Positions 25,281-33,155 of a DNA stretch of 64,000 nucleotides are shown in pieces. The position numbers and the translations under genes were made by a program. The stretch covers positions 62,001 to 126,000 of the forward strand of contig NZ_BDBD01000001.1 in NCBI RefSeq assembly GCF_001612805.1, read 5' to 3'. Under the pieces are notes generated by a model. The model searched no databases and was not told the origin of the DNA. It was given only the letters and a program-made list of their open reading frames with translations. This DNA is from Nocardia coubleae NBRC 108252. Its GTDB lineage: Bacteria > Actinomycetota > Actinomycetes > Mycobacteriales > Mycobacteriaceae. Every line of letters begins with the position of its first letter. Within the stretch, counting starts at the first letter, position 1.

Positions 25281-26550
25281 TGCGCACTCCAGGTGAATCT
25301 ACGACGGTCAACGGCAACGGGATTCCGCGATCGGTGAAGGTGAAGGCGGCCCCGGTGCTGATCCTGGTCAGCGCCACCTCCACCGCTTCGGCGGCCGGCT
25401 CCTCGGCACGCACGACATCGACGACGAGTTCGGTGTCGGTCGCCTTCGAGGTGTGGCAGGTGTAGTGCGGGTCGACTCCACGCACCAGCGCGTCGAGCGG
25501 CGCGAGATGGTCCGGGTCGAGCAGGGCTGGCCACACACCGTCGGTGATCGCACCGCACCCGCGCTCTAGCACGAGACGTACTCCAGCACCGGCCTTTTCG
25601 ACTCTCGCGCCGACGTACTGCCGTGGATTGAGCGCCGGATGCAGGTCGAGCACGCGCGCCAGCGACTCCGGGTCACCACCCAGGCCCAAGGCCGATCTGA
25701 TCCGCTCCGCGGCCACCCCCGCCACACCGGCGAACTGCTTGCGGCCGATTTCCGCCGCACGCTGCGCGTCGACCCGTTCGCGGATCGCGATGAGGAAACC
25801 GGCGACCAGCAGGTGCTGTTGCAGCGCGACCTCCTCGGCGATGCGGATCAGCGCCGACCGGGAGAAATCGCCGAACCGCAGATCGCTCAGCAACGGGCCA
25901 CGGTAGTCGGCGGTGCCGTCGTCGGCCGGGTCGATCGGTGACAATGCCACCGTCGCCGCGACGGACCCGGCCACCAGCCCCGCATTGCGCGGAATCGGCG
26001 GCGGTTCGTTGGCCGGGTCGATACTCACCCGCCACGCGCACACCGGCTTGCGGTCGGCGGGCGCACGCGGCGGGCGGTGGATCGGGCGGACCTGGGCGTG
26101 CGGATTGGTGGCCAGGGCGGTCGCGTCGAAGGTCGGATCCTCGATGTCGTGACACATGGCCCGCACGAACTGGTCGCCGAGTGGTTCCACGTCGGCCAGC
26201 GCACCACAGTGGTCGAGCCAGAACTCGCCGTGATCGTGATCCTCGACGCGGAAGCGGAAGTCGAGAAACTGTGGCGGGGCACCGATATCGAGCTGCAGGC
26301 CTTTGAAAATCGTCTCGACACCGTCACCGGTGAAGCCGAGCGCGGTCTGCATCCGCCGGGTGTAGACGGGACTGGCGACCTGCCACTCGTCGATGGCGAC
26401 CTCGGTCATGCCCTCGCGACCGAACGCGCCGATCGTGTGCGGCATGCCCGACCGGTCGATCAGGTGGCCGCACAGCAGCAGTTCCGGGACGAGCGTGGCC
26501 AGTTGCGCGCGCGACAGCCCGGCGTAGGACTGTCGCGAATTCGGTGTCAC
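25270..26550 (-). CDS. Conserved protein of unknown function, 426 aa
   Basis: I do not recognise this protein. It is about 426 residues, without signal peptide or clear membrane helix. Notable segments are CGHLIDRSGMPHTIGAFG, a histidine/acid-rich part VEDHDHGEFWLDHCGALADVEP, and FVRAMCHDIEDPTFDATA, whose conserved-looking H, D and C residues could bind metal or act in catalysis. The GTG at 26550 overlaps the stop of the SnoaL-like gene as GTGA, and its own end overlaps cyp123, so it is tightly coupled to a ferredoxin and a P450. A role in handling the P450 substrate or product is likely from context only. Confidence 0.75.
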   Translation of the reverse strand: MTPNSRQSYAGLSRAQLATLVPELLLCGHLIDRSGMPHTIGAFGREGMTEVAIDEWQVASPVYTRRMQTALGFTGDGVETIFKGLQLDIGAPPQFLDFRFRVEDHDHGEFWLDHCGALADVEPLGDQFVRAMCHDIEDPTFDATALATNPHAQVRPIHRPPRAPADRKPVCAWRVSIDPANEPPPIPRNAGLVAGSVAATVALSPIDPADDGTADYRGPLLSDLRFGDFSRSALIRIAEEVALQQHLLVAGFLIAIRERVDAQRAAEIGRKQFAGVAGVAAERIRSALGLGGDPESLARVLDLHPALNPRQYVGARVEKAGAGVRLVLERGCGAITDGVWPALLDPDHLAPLDALVRGVDPHYTCHTSKATDTELVVDVVRAEEPAAEAVEVALTRISTGAAFTFTDRGIPLPLTVVDSPGVRSDR

Positions 26551-27098
26551 CACAGCGGAACCGGCGCTTTCCCGATCGGGTACCACCCCGGCAGCGGCTG
26601 CTCGGTCGTCGCCTTCTTGATGCGGGTGAGCATGCCGGGGGTCATCGCCTTGTTCGTCATCATCTCCATGAACAAGGCGCCGACATTGCCGTAGTCGAAG
26701 AAGTCGCGCTGCCAGGACCATTGGAAGTCGCCGCCGTAACGGAACCAGCTGCCACCGATGCCCTGCACCTGATAGTTGCTGCCGTCGGGGCGGGTCGCGC
26801 TCGAGGTCTGCTTCCAGAAACCGACGACGTCACCGGTCTTCTCGTCGATCACCACGTGCTGATACGGGTAGGTCCAGCCCTCGAGGCCGTCCATCTCCTG
26901 GCCGACCGCGATCTCGCGGATCTGCTCGCGACCCACCGCCATGAACTCGTGGTTCGGTCCGTAGTTCCAGCCGTAGGTGGCGTCCTCGGTGTACATGTCG
27001 GCCAGCGGCCGCCAGTCGCCTTCGGCCTCACAGCGCTTGTTCGCATCCAGCCAGCGCTGGACCATCTCTTCCAGTTCGCCGCGCGAAAAACCGGTCAT
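26547..27098 (-). CDS. SnoaL/NTF2-like protein (Rv0762c-like?)
   Basis: A 183-residue protein with the alpha+beta cone look of the SnoaL/NTF2 superfamily: RWLDANKRCEAEGDWRPLADMYTEDATYGWNYGP, GREQIREIAVG, and WTYPYQHVVIDEKTGDVVGFWKQTS. The superfamily includes ketosteroid isomerases, epoxide hydrolases and polyketide cyclases. Its size is like that of Rv0762c, which follows the ferredoxin gene by the cyp51 locus of M. tuberculosis, as I recall. ATG at 27098 follows AAGGAG by 6 bases and is one base after the ferredoxin stop. Confidence 0.78.
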   Translation of the reverse strand: MTGFSRGELEEMVQRWLDANKRCEAEGDWRPLADMYTEDATYGWNYGPNHEFMAVGREQIREIAVGQEMDGLEGWTYPYQHVVIDEKTGDVVGFWKQTSSATRPDGSNYQVQGIGGSWFRYGGDFQWSWQRDFFDYGNVGALFMEMMTNKAMTPGMLTRIKKATTEQPLPGWYPIGKAPVPLW

Positions 27099-27099
27099 G

Positions 27100-27324
27100 T
27101 CATTCTCCTTCGTCGTCGGCCGCGCTGTCGTCGACGATCGACAGCGCCCGCGTGGGGCAGTAGGTCACCGCGTCGGCGACGGCCGCGTGCTGGGCGCTCG
27201 ACGGCCGTTCGACGAGGATTTCGACCTTCCCGCGTTTGGGCACCGTGAACACCTCCGGCGCTTCCTCCTGGCACGCGGCGTGCCCCTGACACAGATCCAG
27301 ATCAACGACGATGCGTCTGCTCAT
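27100..27324 (-). CDS. [3Fe-4S] ferredoxin (Rv0763c-like)
   Basis: A 74-residue ferredoxin that would pass electrons to P450s. Cluster ligands are Cys12, Cys18 and Cys56 (CQGHAAC and YCP), with His15 in the position of the usual fourth cysteine, as in actinobacterial P450 redox partners. ATG at 27324 begins MSRRIVVDLDLCQGH. In M. tuberculosis the homologue follows cyp51 directly; here it heads an operon with the SnoaL-like gene, the unknown gene and cyp123, and shares operator motif F with cyp51. It may serve all three P450s of the island. Confidence 0.9.
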   Translation of the reverse strand: MSRRIVVDLDLCQGHAACQEEAPEVFTVPKRGKVEILVERPSSAQHAAVADAVTYCPTRALSIVDDSAADDEGE

Positions 27325-27378
27325 CTCGTCGCCCGCCTTCCCCTGTCGCCCAGGTGTTCTCAGCTTCGAGACACCGAG

Positions 27379-27396
27379 CTGGACACCTGTCTGGAC
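27379..27396 (-). promoter_or_regulatory. Island operator, copy F (ferredoxin-cyp123 operon)
   Basis: On the minus strand GTCCAGACAGGTGTCCAG, identical to consensus and to copy C, 54 bases before the ferredoxin start. GATACT directly upstream on that strand could be the -10. Identical 19 bases (CTGTCCAGACAGGTGTCCA) occur at copy D. Confidence 0.75.
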
Positions 27397-27461
27397 AGTA
27401 TCATCGACGCGCGCGGACAGCAATGGCCCATCGGTGTGTGTGCAGGATGCGGGAGGTGCAG

Positions 27462-28148
27462 TTACGACTCGTCGGTCGCGGTGCCCGGCGAGTAGGGCGA
27501 ACCGAAACCGGAGTTCCACGCGAAATCGCCGCTGTCGGCGGTGGTCACCCGGAGCGCGGCGGCGGCGTGCGGCGTGTTGTCACCGGTGAGCCGGGTGATG
27601 GCGCGCTCGAGGGCGGGCACGATGTCGGCGATATCGAGATCGCCGTGCGCGAAGCGGGCGAGCAGGGCGAAGACCATGTTCGACAGGACCAGCGCGAGAT
27701 CTGCCGCGTAGTCCTTGTCGAGGGTGGCGAACATCGGGGCGACCACGGGCAGGATGGCGGCGAAGCCCTGGTTGTCGAGGCGCTGGCCGCCGGGACCCGA
27801 CCTGGCGTGATGGTAGGCGGCCAGCATCCGTGGATAACGCTCCCACGGCTCGAAGACGTAGCGGATCACCCGGATGAGCACCTCGGCCAGCGACTCCCCC
27901 GTGCGCGGCGGCTCGAGTTCGGTGTAGGTGTTGGTGGCCATCCACTGCGCGACGGCGGCGAGGACCAACTCGTCGCGAGTGGCGTAGAGCTTGTAGACGG
28001 TGCTCAGCGACGCGTGGGCGAGCCGGGCGACGGTGCGCAACTGCACCGCCTCGTACCCTTCGGTCTCGAGCAGCGTGAGGGTCACCTCGGTGATCCTGCG
28101 CGCCGGATCGCCTTCGCCCCTTCGTGCCACCCGGACAGGGTAGTGCAC
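27462..28148 (-). CDS. TetR-family regulator of the lipase/cholesterol oxidase operon
   Basis: A TetR regulator of about 228 residues. Seen: DPARRITEVTLTLLETEGYEAVQLRTVARLAHASLSTVYKLYATRDELVLAAV, a standard helix-turn-helix; the C-terminal region FEPWERYPRMLAAYHHARSG is the ligand domain. GTG at 28148 follows the cholesterol oxidase stop by a few bases; GTG at 28130 is an alternative. It is the third gene of the operon lipase-oxidase-tetR, so it is probably an autoregulator binding AGTAACACTGTTACT (31194-31208). The 137 bases after it up to the ferredoxin gene hold operator F. Confidence 0.85.
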   Translation of the reverse strand: MHYPVRVARRGEGDPARRITEVTLTLLETEGYEAVQLRTVARLAHASLSTVYKLYATRDELVLAAVAQWMATNTYTELEPPRTGESLAEVLIRVIRYVFEPWERYPRMLAAYHHARSGPGGQRLDNQGFAAILPVVAPMFATLDKDYAADLALVLSNMVFALLARFAHGDLDIADIVPALERAITRLTGDNTPHAAAALRVTTADSGDFAWNSGFGSPYSPGTATDES

Positions 28149-28153
28149 GGAGC

Positions 28154-29746
28154 TCAGATGCGAGTCCCGATGTCTTCGGCGACCACGGTGTCCATGGCCC
28201 GTTCGGCCACGGCGGCGATGGTCATGGACGGATTGCACGCGGCGGCGCTGCCCGGCAGCAGCGCGCCGTCGAGTACGTAGAGCCCCGGCTGGCCGTGTAC
28301 GCGGCCGTTCAGGTCGCACACCGCGCCCATATTGGCACCGCCGAGCGGGTGCCACGTGGACGGGAACAGGGTGTTGGTGTCGAGCAGCGTGGCGCCGGTG
28401 CCCGCGATGCGCGCGACCGTCGGTCCGATGTGATTGTCCTGAATGGTCCGGTCGCCGTCGGCGGGCCAGCGCAGCACGGCCTCGTCGCGTGCGGCGTCGT
28501 AGGTGAAGGCACCACGGCTGTCGCTCACGCCGTAGCCGACGAGCATCGTGCTGCCCGCATCGAAGGACACGGGCGGGATGGACGCCTGGATCACCGTGTG
28601 CGCGGTGTGCGGGTCGTGCCAGTTCTTGCTGCCATAGACCACCGGACCACCCTGTGCCGCACCGAAATTCGCGGCCGGATCGCGCCAGACGTAGATGCGG
28701 TCGGCATTGGTTCCCCAGCCTCGGCCGAGGTCGTCGGGCAGGTCCGGGATCAGGCCCTTGGCGCCGGCACGGACCAGCAGACGGGTCGTGTTGAGGCTGC
28801 CCGCGGCCATGATGAGCGCGCCGGTGGAAAGGATCTTGTGCTCGACGACGGCGCCCGTGGTGTCGAGCCGTTGCACGTGCACCACCCAGCGGCCGTCGGC
28901 CGCGCGCTCGACGTCGGTGACCTCGTGCAGGGTCTCCACCCGGCAGTTGCCGGTGGCCTCGGCGGCGGCGATATAGGTGACGTCGACGGAATGCTTGCCG
29001 CCGTTGTTGACTCCCATCGCGCCGTCGCCGTTGGTGTAGGAGGCCTTCATCTCCCCGCGCAGTTCGGCGAGGGCGAAGTTCCAGTCGATGGGCATCGGGA
29101 TCTTCGACAGCGGCAGCCCGGCCTGGCGCACCCGTTCGGCGAAGATCCTCGCGACGCGGTAGTTCTCGGTGTTCACCAACTCGTCGGGCGCCTCGGCGAG
29201 GCCGAGCATCGCCGCCACCCTCGGGTAGTGGACCCGGTTCATCCGCGCCCAATCCAGCTCCTGCGGGAAGTGCGCCTCGAACACGTCCTGGGCGGGCTGC
29301 AGCGACATGCCCTGATAGACCAGCGAACCGCCACCGACACCGGCGGCGCACAGGGCGGTCATGTTCTCACCGGTCACTGCCTCGACCAACCCGGCATAGG
29401 GCTCGACGAGCAGTGGGCGCCCGAACAGGTTCGGGCTCGACCGGCACCACAGCATCCGCTTGTCCGGCGCGGACGCGCGCGGGAAGGTCTCGGCGTTCGG
29501 GCCGGTGGGCCAGCGCAGCCCGCGTTCGAGCACGGTGACCGGCACGCCCGCCTGCGCCAGCCGCAGAGCGCTGACTCCGCCACCGAATCCGGAGCCGATG
29601 ACGACGACCCGATGGTCCTCACGAGTCAGGGGAATGGTGCCGGTGCGCGCCGCAATCGGCGCGGCGAGGCCCGGGCCGGCGCCGAGCAGCATGCCGCCCA
29701 GCGCCGCCCCGGCCGCGAGCATGCTGCGGCGAGAGAAGGTATTCAC
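28154..29746 (-). CDS. Cholesterol oxidase, class I GMC type, Tat-exported
   Basis: A 530-residue GMC-family flavoprotein. The N-terminus carries a Tat signal (SRRSMLAAGAALGGMLLGAGPGLAAP). Seen: FAD motif VVVIGSGFGGGVSALRLA, GVGGGSLVYQGM, NNGGKHSVDVTYIAAAEATG, and the C-terminal HPLGGANMG..GLYVLDGALLPG and NPSMTIAAVAERAMD. This is the pattern of Streptomyces/Brevibacterium non-covalent cholesterol oxidase, which oxidises the 3-beta-hydroxyl and isomerises to 4-en-3-one with release of hydrogen peroxide. GTG at 29746 follows GAGGAAAT. It follows a secreted lipase gene, fitting extracellular attack on sterol esters. Confidence 0.87.
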   Translation of the reverse strand: MNTFSRRSMLAAGAALGGMLLGAGPGLAAPIAARTGTIPLTREDHRVVVIGSGFGGGVSALRLAQAGVPVTVLERGLRWPTGPNAETFPRASAPDKRMLWCRSSPNLFGRPLLVEPYAGLVEAVTGENMTALCAAGVGGGSLVYQGMSLQPAQDVFEAHFPQELDWARMNRVHYPRVAAMLGLAEAPDELVNTENYRVARIFAERVRQAGLPLSKIPMPIDWNFALAELRGEMKASYTNGDGAMGVNNGGKHSVDVTYIAAAEATGNCRVETLHEVTDVERAADGRWVVHVQRLDTTGAVVEHKILSTGALIMAAGSLNTTRLLVRAGAKGLIPDLPDDLGRGWGTNADRIYVWRDPAANFGAAQGGPVVYGSKNWHDPHTAHTVIQASIPPVSFDAGSTMLVGYGVSDSRGAFTYDAARDEAVLRWPADGDRTIQDNHIGPTVARIAGTGATLLDTNTLFPSTWHPLGGANMGAVCDLNGRVHGQPGLYVLDGALLPGSAAACNPSMTIAAVAERAMDTVVAEDIGTRI

Positions 29747-29765
29747 GGGATTTCCTCGCAAGAAG

Positions 29766-31094
29766 TCAGTCGAAGGTGCAGCCGCTGACCGGCTTGTCCG
29801 CGAGGCGATCGAGCAGGTAGGTGATCGCGTTGTCGGGACCGAAACCGTCGATCATCTCGGGGCCGAAATGGTTCGGGATGGTGGTCCCGGGCAGGATCGG
29901 CGGCAGGTCGTTGGTGCGGAAGGTGACCGTTGCACCCTTGGCGCACCAGGTCTCGGCGAGCGCGCGGGCCTGGCCGTAGGGGACGGTGTCGTCGTTGAGC
30001 CCGCTGGTGATGAGCACCGGTGTGGCCGGGGTCATCGAGCCGACCCGGAGTTCTTCCAGAGCCGCTGCGGCTTCGGGCATTTCGGCCAGGTGCTCGGTCA
30101 GCGTGCGACCGTCCTTGGTCAGCGTCGTGGTCTTCAGGAACGGGTGTCGGGTGATGAGGTCGGCGATGCACGAGTCGCTCAGGGTGGCGAGCATGTCGCG
30201 GCCCGACGGGCTGATGACCCGGTCGACGGCCTGGTTCAGCTCGGGGTAGCGGGCGACCATGCCGTTCACGGCGAAGCCGATGGCCCCGCTGATCAGGGCG
30301 CCGTCGATCTTGGCGAGGATCGCGGACAGGTCGGCGACGGGACCACCCGCCCAGGTGCCCTTCACCGTGAGTTCCGGTGCGTAGTCCGGCGCCATCTCCG
30401 CGGCGGCCGCGGTCGAACCGCCGCCCTGCGAGTAGCCCCAGAGCACCACCGGTGTCTCCGGGCCGACCCCCGCCAGGCGATGTGCCGCGCGTGCGCCGTC
30501 GAGCACCGCGTGGGCGCTCTCGATGCGATTGGCGTAGGTGTGGATGCCCGGGGTGCCGAGTCCGATGTAGTCGGTGACGAGCACGCGGGCGCCGAGCCGG
30601 CTCCACACCGCCGAGGACGGCAGTTCCTGGTTCGCCGACAGGCCGAGCGCGGGATCGGTGTGCACGCTCAGGCCGGTGGAGAACGCCTGCGACATGGCGC
30701 ACCGGTCGGCTTGGCCCGAGGTGCCGGGCGCGATGACGACGGTCGGGCGCGGGCCGGCACCCAGCCAGGGGCCGGTCGGTTCGAGGTAGGTACCCGACAC
30801 CGCGACGGGCGACCCGTCCTGCAGGCGTGAGGTGTACATGACGTGCTGGGCGGCGCCCGGCCAGCCGTTCTCCGTGGGCGGGGTGGCGAGCAGGGTCATC
30901 GGGGCGGTCTTGACAATGGCGCCGGGTTCCTGCGGGATCTGCGCGGGCGGGGTGTAGAACGAGCCAACCGGCTCGGCCGACGAGGCATCGGTCTGCGTGA
31001 CCATGACGGTGGCCGCCATCGCACAAGCAACGGCTGCTCCCAGGACGACGCGGCCTGTCTTCGGCCGTCGTCGCCCGATACCCTGCTGATCCAT
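29766..31094 (-). CDS. Secreted lipase (LIP family), possible sterol esterase
   Basis: A 442-residue alpha/beta hydrolase of the secretory lipase family. An N-terminal signal peptide is seen (RVVLGAAVACAMAATVMVTQTDASSA). The nucleophile elbow is GYSQGG, preceded by the oxyanion region APGTSGQ; a late LITSGLNDDTVPYGQ segment holds the likely acid and HFGPE the histidine. ATG at 31094 follows AAGGAAAGG by 6 bases. First gene of an operon with cholesterol oxidase and TetR, so it may release free sterol from esters. Triacylglycerol substrates are equally possible. Confidence 0.83.
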   Translation of the reverse strand: MDQQGIGRRRPKTGRVVLGAAVACAMAATVMVTQTDASSAEPVGSFYTPPAQIPQEPGAIVKTAPMTLLATPPTENGWPGAAQHVMYTSRLQDGSPVAVSGTYLEPTGPWLGAGPRPTVVIAPGTSGQADRCAMSQAFSTGLSVHTDPALGLSANQELPSSAVWSRLGARVLVTDYIGLGTPGIHTYANRIESAHAVLDGARAAHRLAGVGPETPVVLWGYSQGGGSTAAAAEMAPDYAPELTVKGTWAGGPVADLSAILAKIDGALISGAIGFAVNGMVARYPELNQAVDRVISPSGRDMLATLSDSCIADLITRHPFLKTTTLTKDGRTLTEHLAEMPEAAAALEELRVGSMTPATPVLITSGLNDDTVPYGQARALAETWCAKGATVTFRTNDLPPILPGTTIPNHFGPEMIDGFGPDNAITYLLDRLADKPVSGCTFD

Positions 31095-31193
31095 CGAGAA
31101 CCTTTCCTTCCACCGCCCGGCGACGTCGCCTTAGTGATTCACGACGCAGGTGAAAGGAACCATGAGGCCCGTCACACCTGCGCCGCGGGGAAG

Positions 31194-31208
31194 AGTAACA
31201 CTGTTACT
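31194..31208 (-). promoter_or_regulatory. Candidate TetR operator before the lipase operon
   Basis: AGTAACACTGTTACT is a perfect 15-bp inverted repeat (arms AGTAACA/TGTTACT around C), 99 bases upstream of the lipase start. The form is typical of TetR operators. The regulator is probably the TetR encoded by the third gene of the same operon. The sequence is unrelated to the island motif GTCCAGACAGGTGTCCAG. Confidence 0.65.
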
Positions 31209-31239
31209 ACTCGAGCGGAAGGTGTAGTTACCGACGAGT

Positions 31240-31623
31240 TCAGAAGCGGGCGATCACCAGCGCGAGGCAGCCGATCAGCGGCGGGACCAACTGGATCAGG
31301 GCCGGGCGCGCCTTGCTCGGCGAGGACGCGAGCAGCACGACACCCGCCGCGACCATCGAACCGGCTCCCGCGAGCACGAGCGCGAGCCCGATGCCCTTGT
31401 CGCCGAAGGCGATGAACCCCATTCCGATGGCCGCGACGACGGCCAGGAAGAGGTTGTAGAAGCCCTGATTGAAGGCCATCTCCTTGGTGGACTCGGCCTC
31501 GGCGGCCGACATCCCGAAGGTCCGCCGGGTGCTCGGAGCCGTCCATTGCAGCGACTCCATCACGAAGATGTAGGCGTGCAGAAGCACCGCCACCCCGGTG
31601 AAGACCAAACCGATCGCGGTCAT
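31240..31623 (-). CDS. DUF1304 small membrane protein
   Basis: A 127-residue membrane protein with about four hydrophobic helices: GLVFTGVAVLLHAYIFVME, NLFLAVVAAIGMGFIAFG, LALVLAGAGSMVAAGVVLL and LVPPLIGCLALVIARF. The first loop has WTAPSTRRTFGMS and FNQGFYN, typical of DUF1304 (PF06993). Function unknown. It is divergent from the F420-type reductase gene and has no evident tie to the lipase operon. Confidence 0.83.
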   Translation of the reverse strand: MTAIGLVFTGVAVLLHAYIFVMESLQWTAPSTRRTFGMSAAEAESTKEMAFNQGFYNLFLAVVAAIGMGFIAFGDKGIGLALVLAGAGSMVAAGVVLLASSPSKARPALIQLVPPLIGCLALVIARF

Positions 31624-31730
31624 CGTCGCACCTCTCGCCGCCGCCCGGACCTACCCGGCTTCCGTGGTGATTATTCACCGGCCGCAGCCGCTGATCCCGC
31701 GCCGACTCGCGGCGGGGCACGAGAAACAGA

Positions 31731-31758
31731 CCATACAATCTTGGCGTGCTATGTATGG
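31731..31758 (+). promoter_or_regulatory. Inverted repeat at the start of the F420-type gene
   Basis: CCATACA, 14 bases, then TGTATGG. The right arm lies 8 bases before the GTG start at 31766. A symmetric repeat at a transcription or translation start suggests a repressor site; no regulator can be assigned. Confidence 0.4.
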
Positions 31759-31765
31759 TTGGTGC

Positions 31766-32251
31766 GTGACCACTCCGCCCCGACCTCGTCAGCTCGATCA
31801 TCCGGTGCTGCCCAAGATCTTCCGGATCGTCGGCCGCGCACAGGTGGCGATCTACCGGCGCACCGGTGGGCGCATCGGCGGCACCTGGCGCATCGGCGCG
31901 GGCTTCCGCAAGCCGGTGCCCACCCTGTTGCTCGAGCATCGCGGCCGTAAGTCGGGCAAGCAGTTCACTGTTCCGCTGCTCTATCTGGTCGACGGCGCCG
32001 ACATCGTGGTCGTCGCCTCCCAGGGCGGGTTGGCGAATCATCCGCAGTGGTACCGGAACCTGTGCGTACACCCGGACACGCACGTGCAGATCGGGCGTGA
32101 GCGCCGGGCCGTGCGGGCGGTGGTCGCCGACGACGAGCAGCGGACTCGGCTGTGGCCGGCACTGGTCGACCTCTACGCCGATTTCGACACCTATCAGGCG
32201 TGGACCGAACGCCGGATACCGGTGGTGATCCTGACGCCCCGGCCCGCCTGA
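31766..32251 (+). CDS. F420-type nitroreductase-family protein (DDN-like)
   Basis: A 161-residue protein of the deazaflavin-dependent nitroreductase family. Seen: TLLLEHRGRKSGKQFTVPLLYLVDGADIVVVASQGG, NHPQWYRNLCVHPDTHVQIG and the closing ERRIPVVILTPRPA. Such proteins bind coenzyme F420 and reduce quinones, enones or nitro compounds. GTG at 31766 gives the usual N-terminus (VTTPPRPRQLDHPVLP); ATG at 31751 is possible. It is convergent with the IclR gene, stops being 3 bases apart. Confidence 0.83.
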   Translation: MTTPPRPRQLDHPVLPKIFRIVGRAQVAIYRRTGGRIGGTWRIGAGFRKPVPTLLLEHRGRKSGKQFTVPLLYLVDGADIVVVASQGGLANHPQWYRNLCVHPDTHVQIGRERRAVRAVVADDEQRTRLWPALVDLYADFDTYQAWTERRIPVVILTPRPA

Positions 32252-32254
32252 GAA

Positions 32255-33115
32255 CTACCTGCCCAGCACGACCGACATCGCTTGGGCCCCTGCGGCTATC
32301 GCCTCGACATAGACCATTCGCTCGGCGCGGCCGACAGCCGGGCGCAGCGGGCCGAGCTGCAGTTCGTAGGGTGCGGCGCCACCGGCGAACACCGGGGCCG
32401 ACAGATAGCTCACGGGCAGCGGATCGTCGCCGGTGAATTCGGTATCGCGATACGGGCGAGCGGTGAGACGGGCGAGCTGGCGCAGGACGCGGGCGCGCAG
32501 GTCGGGTTGCAGGAGTTCCGCGCCGAGGGCGCCGAGCAGGTCGGCGAGCACGTCGACAACACCCGCATCGTCGGAGTCGGGACGGAAGACCGCGCACCCG
32601 TTGGCCCGCACGAATTCCAGCAGTGCCGCGGCCTCGCCGGGAGCGGTCTTCGACCACGCGGCACGCTCGGCCTCCGCGCGCCACGGCATCACGGCCGCGC
32701 CCGCGGGGTAGGCCAGCGGAATCGATTGACCCACAGCGAGTCCCGGCACCACACGGGCATCCGGTGCGTACTCCTTCGCGACGACGGTCAGGGTGGCGCG
32801 TTCGATCCTGCTCAGCGTCACCCCGCAGCCCGCCGCGACCGCGAGCGCCCGCAGTTCGGCCCGCACGGCCCCCTCGGGCAGTTCGGATTCCGCCGGAGAC
32901 AGCGCCGCCAGGGCCGGGCCGGGGCGGAAGCGGCGTTCCCCGTCCCGGCGCACCCATCCGGCCGCGGCGAGTTCGGTGAGGACGGCGGTGACCGTGGCGC
33001 GCGCCAGTGACAGTGCCGTCGCGACCTCCGAGGCCGTGAGCGGCTTGCCCGCGCTCGCGAGCAACTCCATCACCTCGACCACCCGTCGGGTCGGCGGCGA
33101 TGCCGGCTGCACCAT
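32255..33115 (-). CDS. IclR-like transcriptional regulator
   Basis: A 286-residue regulator with an N-terminal winged helix (VVEVMELLASAGKPLTASEVATALSLARATVTAVLTELAAAGWVRR) and a larger effector domain resembling the IclR type, though without every hallmark. It is divergent from the SDR gene at 33207. Palindromes TTCGACTATTCG and GTCGAATATTCGAC in the 91-base divergent region are its likely operators, so it probably controls the SDR/DapB-like pair and itself. Confidence 0.75.
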   Translation of the reverse strand: MVQPASPPTRRVVEVMELLASAGKPLTASEVATALSLARATVTAVLTELAAAGWVRRDGERRFRPGPALAALSPAESELPEGAVRAELRALAVAAGCGVTLSRIERATLTVVAKEYAPDARVVPGLAVGQSIPLAYPAGAAVMPWRAEAERAAWSKTAPGEAAALLEFVRANGCAVFRPDSDDAGVVDVLADLLGALGAELLQPDLRARVLRQLARLTARPYRDTEFTGDDPLPVSYLSAPVFAGGAAPYELQLGPLRPAVGRAERMVYVEAIAAGAQAMSVVLGR

Positions 33116-33155
33116 GACAACCCCTTGTCCGCGGGGTCGCCCCGCCCTACACTGC

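Noticed and set aside
31145..31182. CGCAGGTG...CACCTGCG inverted repeat before the lipase gene as a terminator
   Set aside because: Eight-base arms with a 22-base loop and no T run; it may be chance, and the compact palindrome next to it is a better regulatory candidate.
5700..31210. KstR/KstR2-type operators expected for cholesterol catabolism genes
   Set aside because: I looked at each promoter for TnnAACnnGTTnnA-like or ACAAG/CTTGT-like symmetry and saw none; the shared motif is different.
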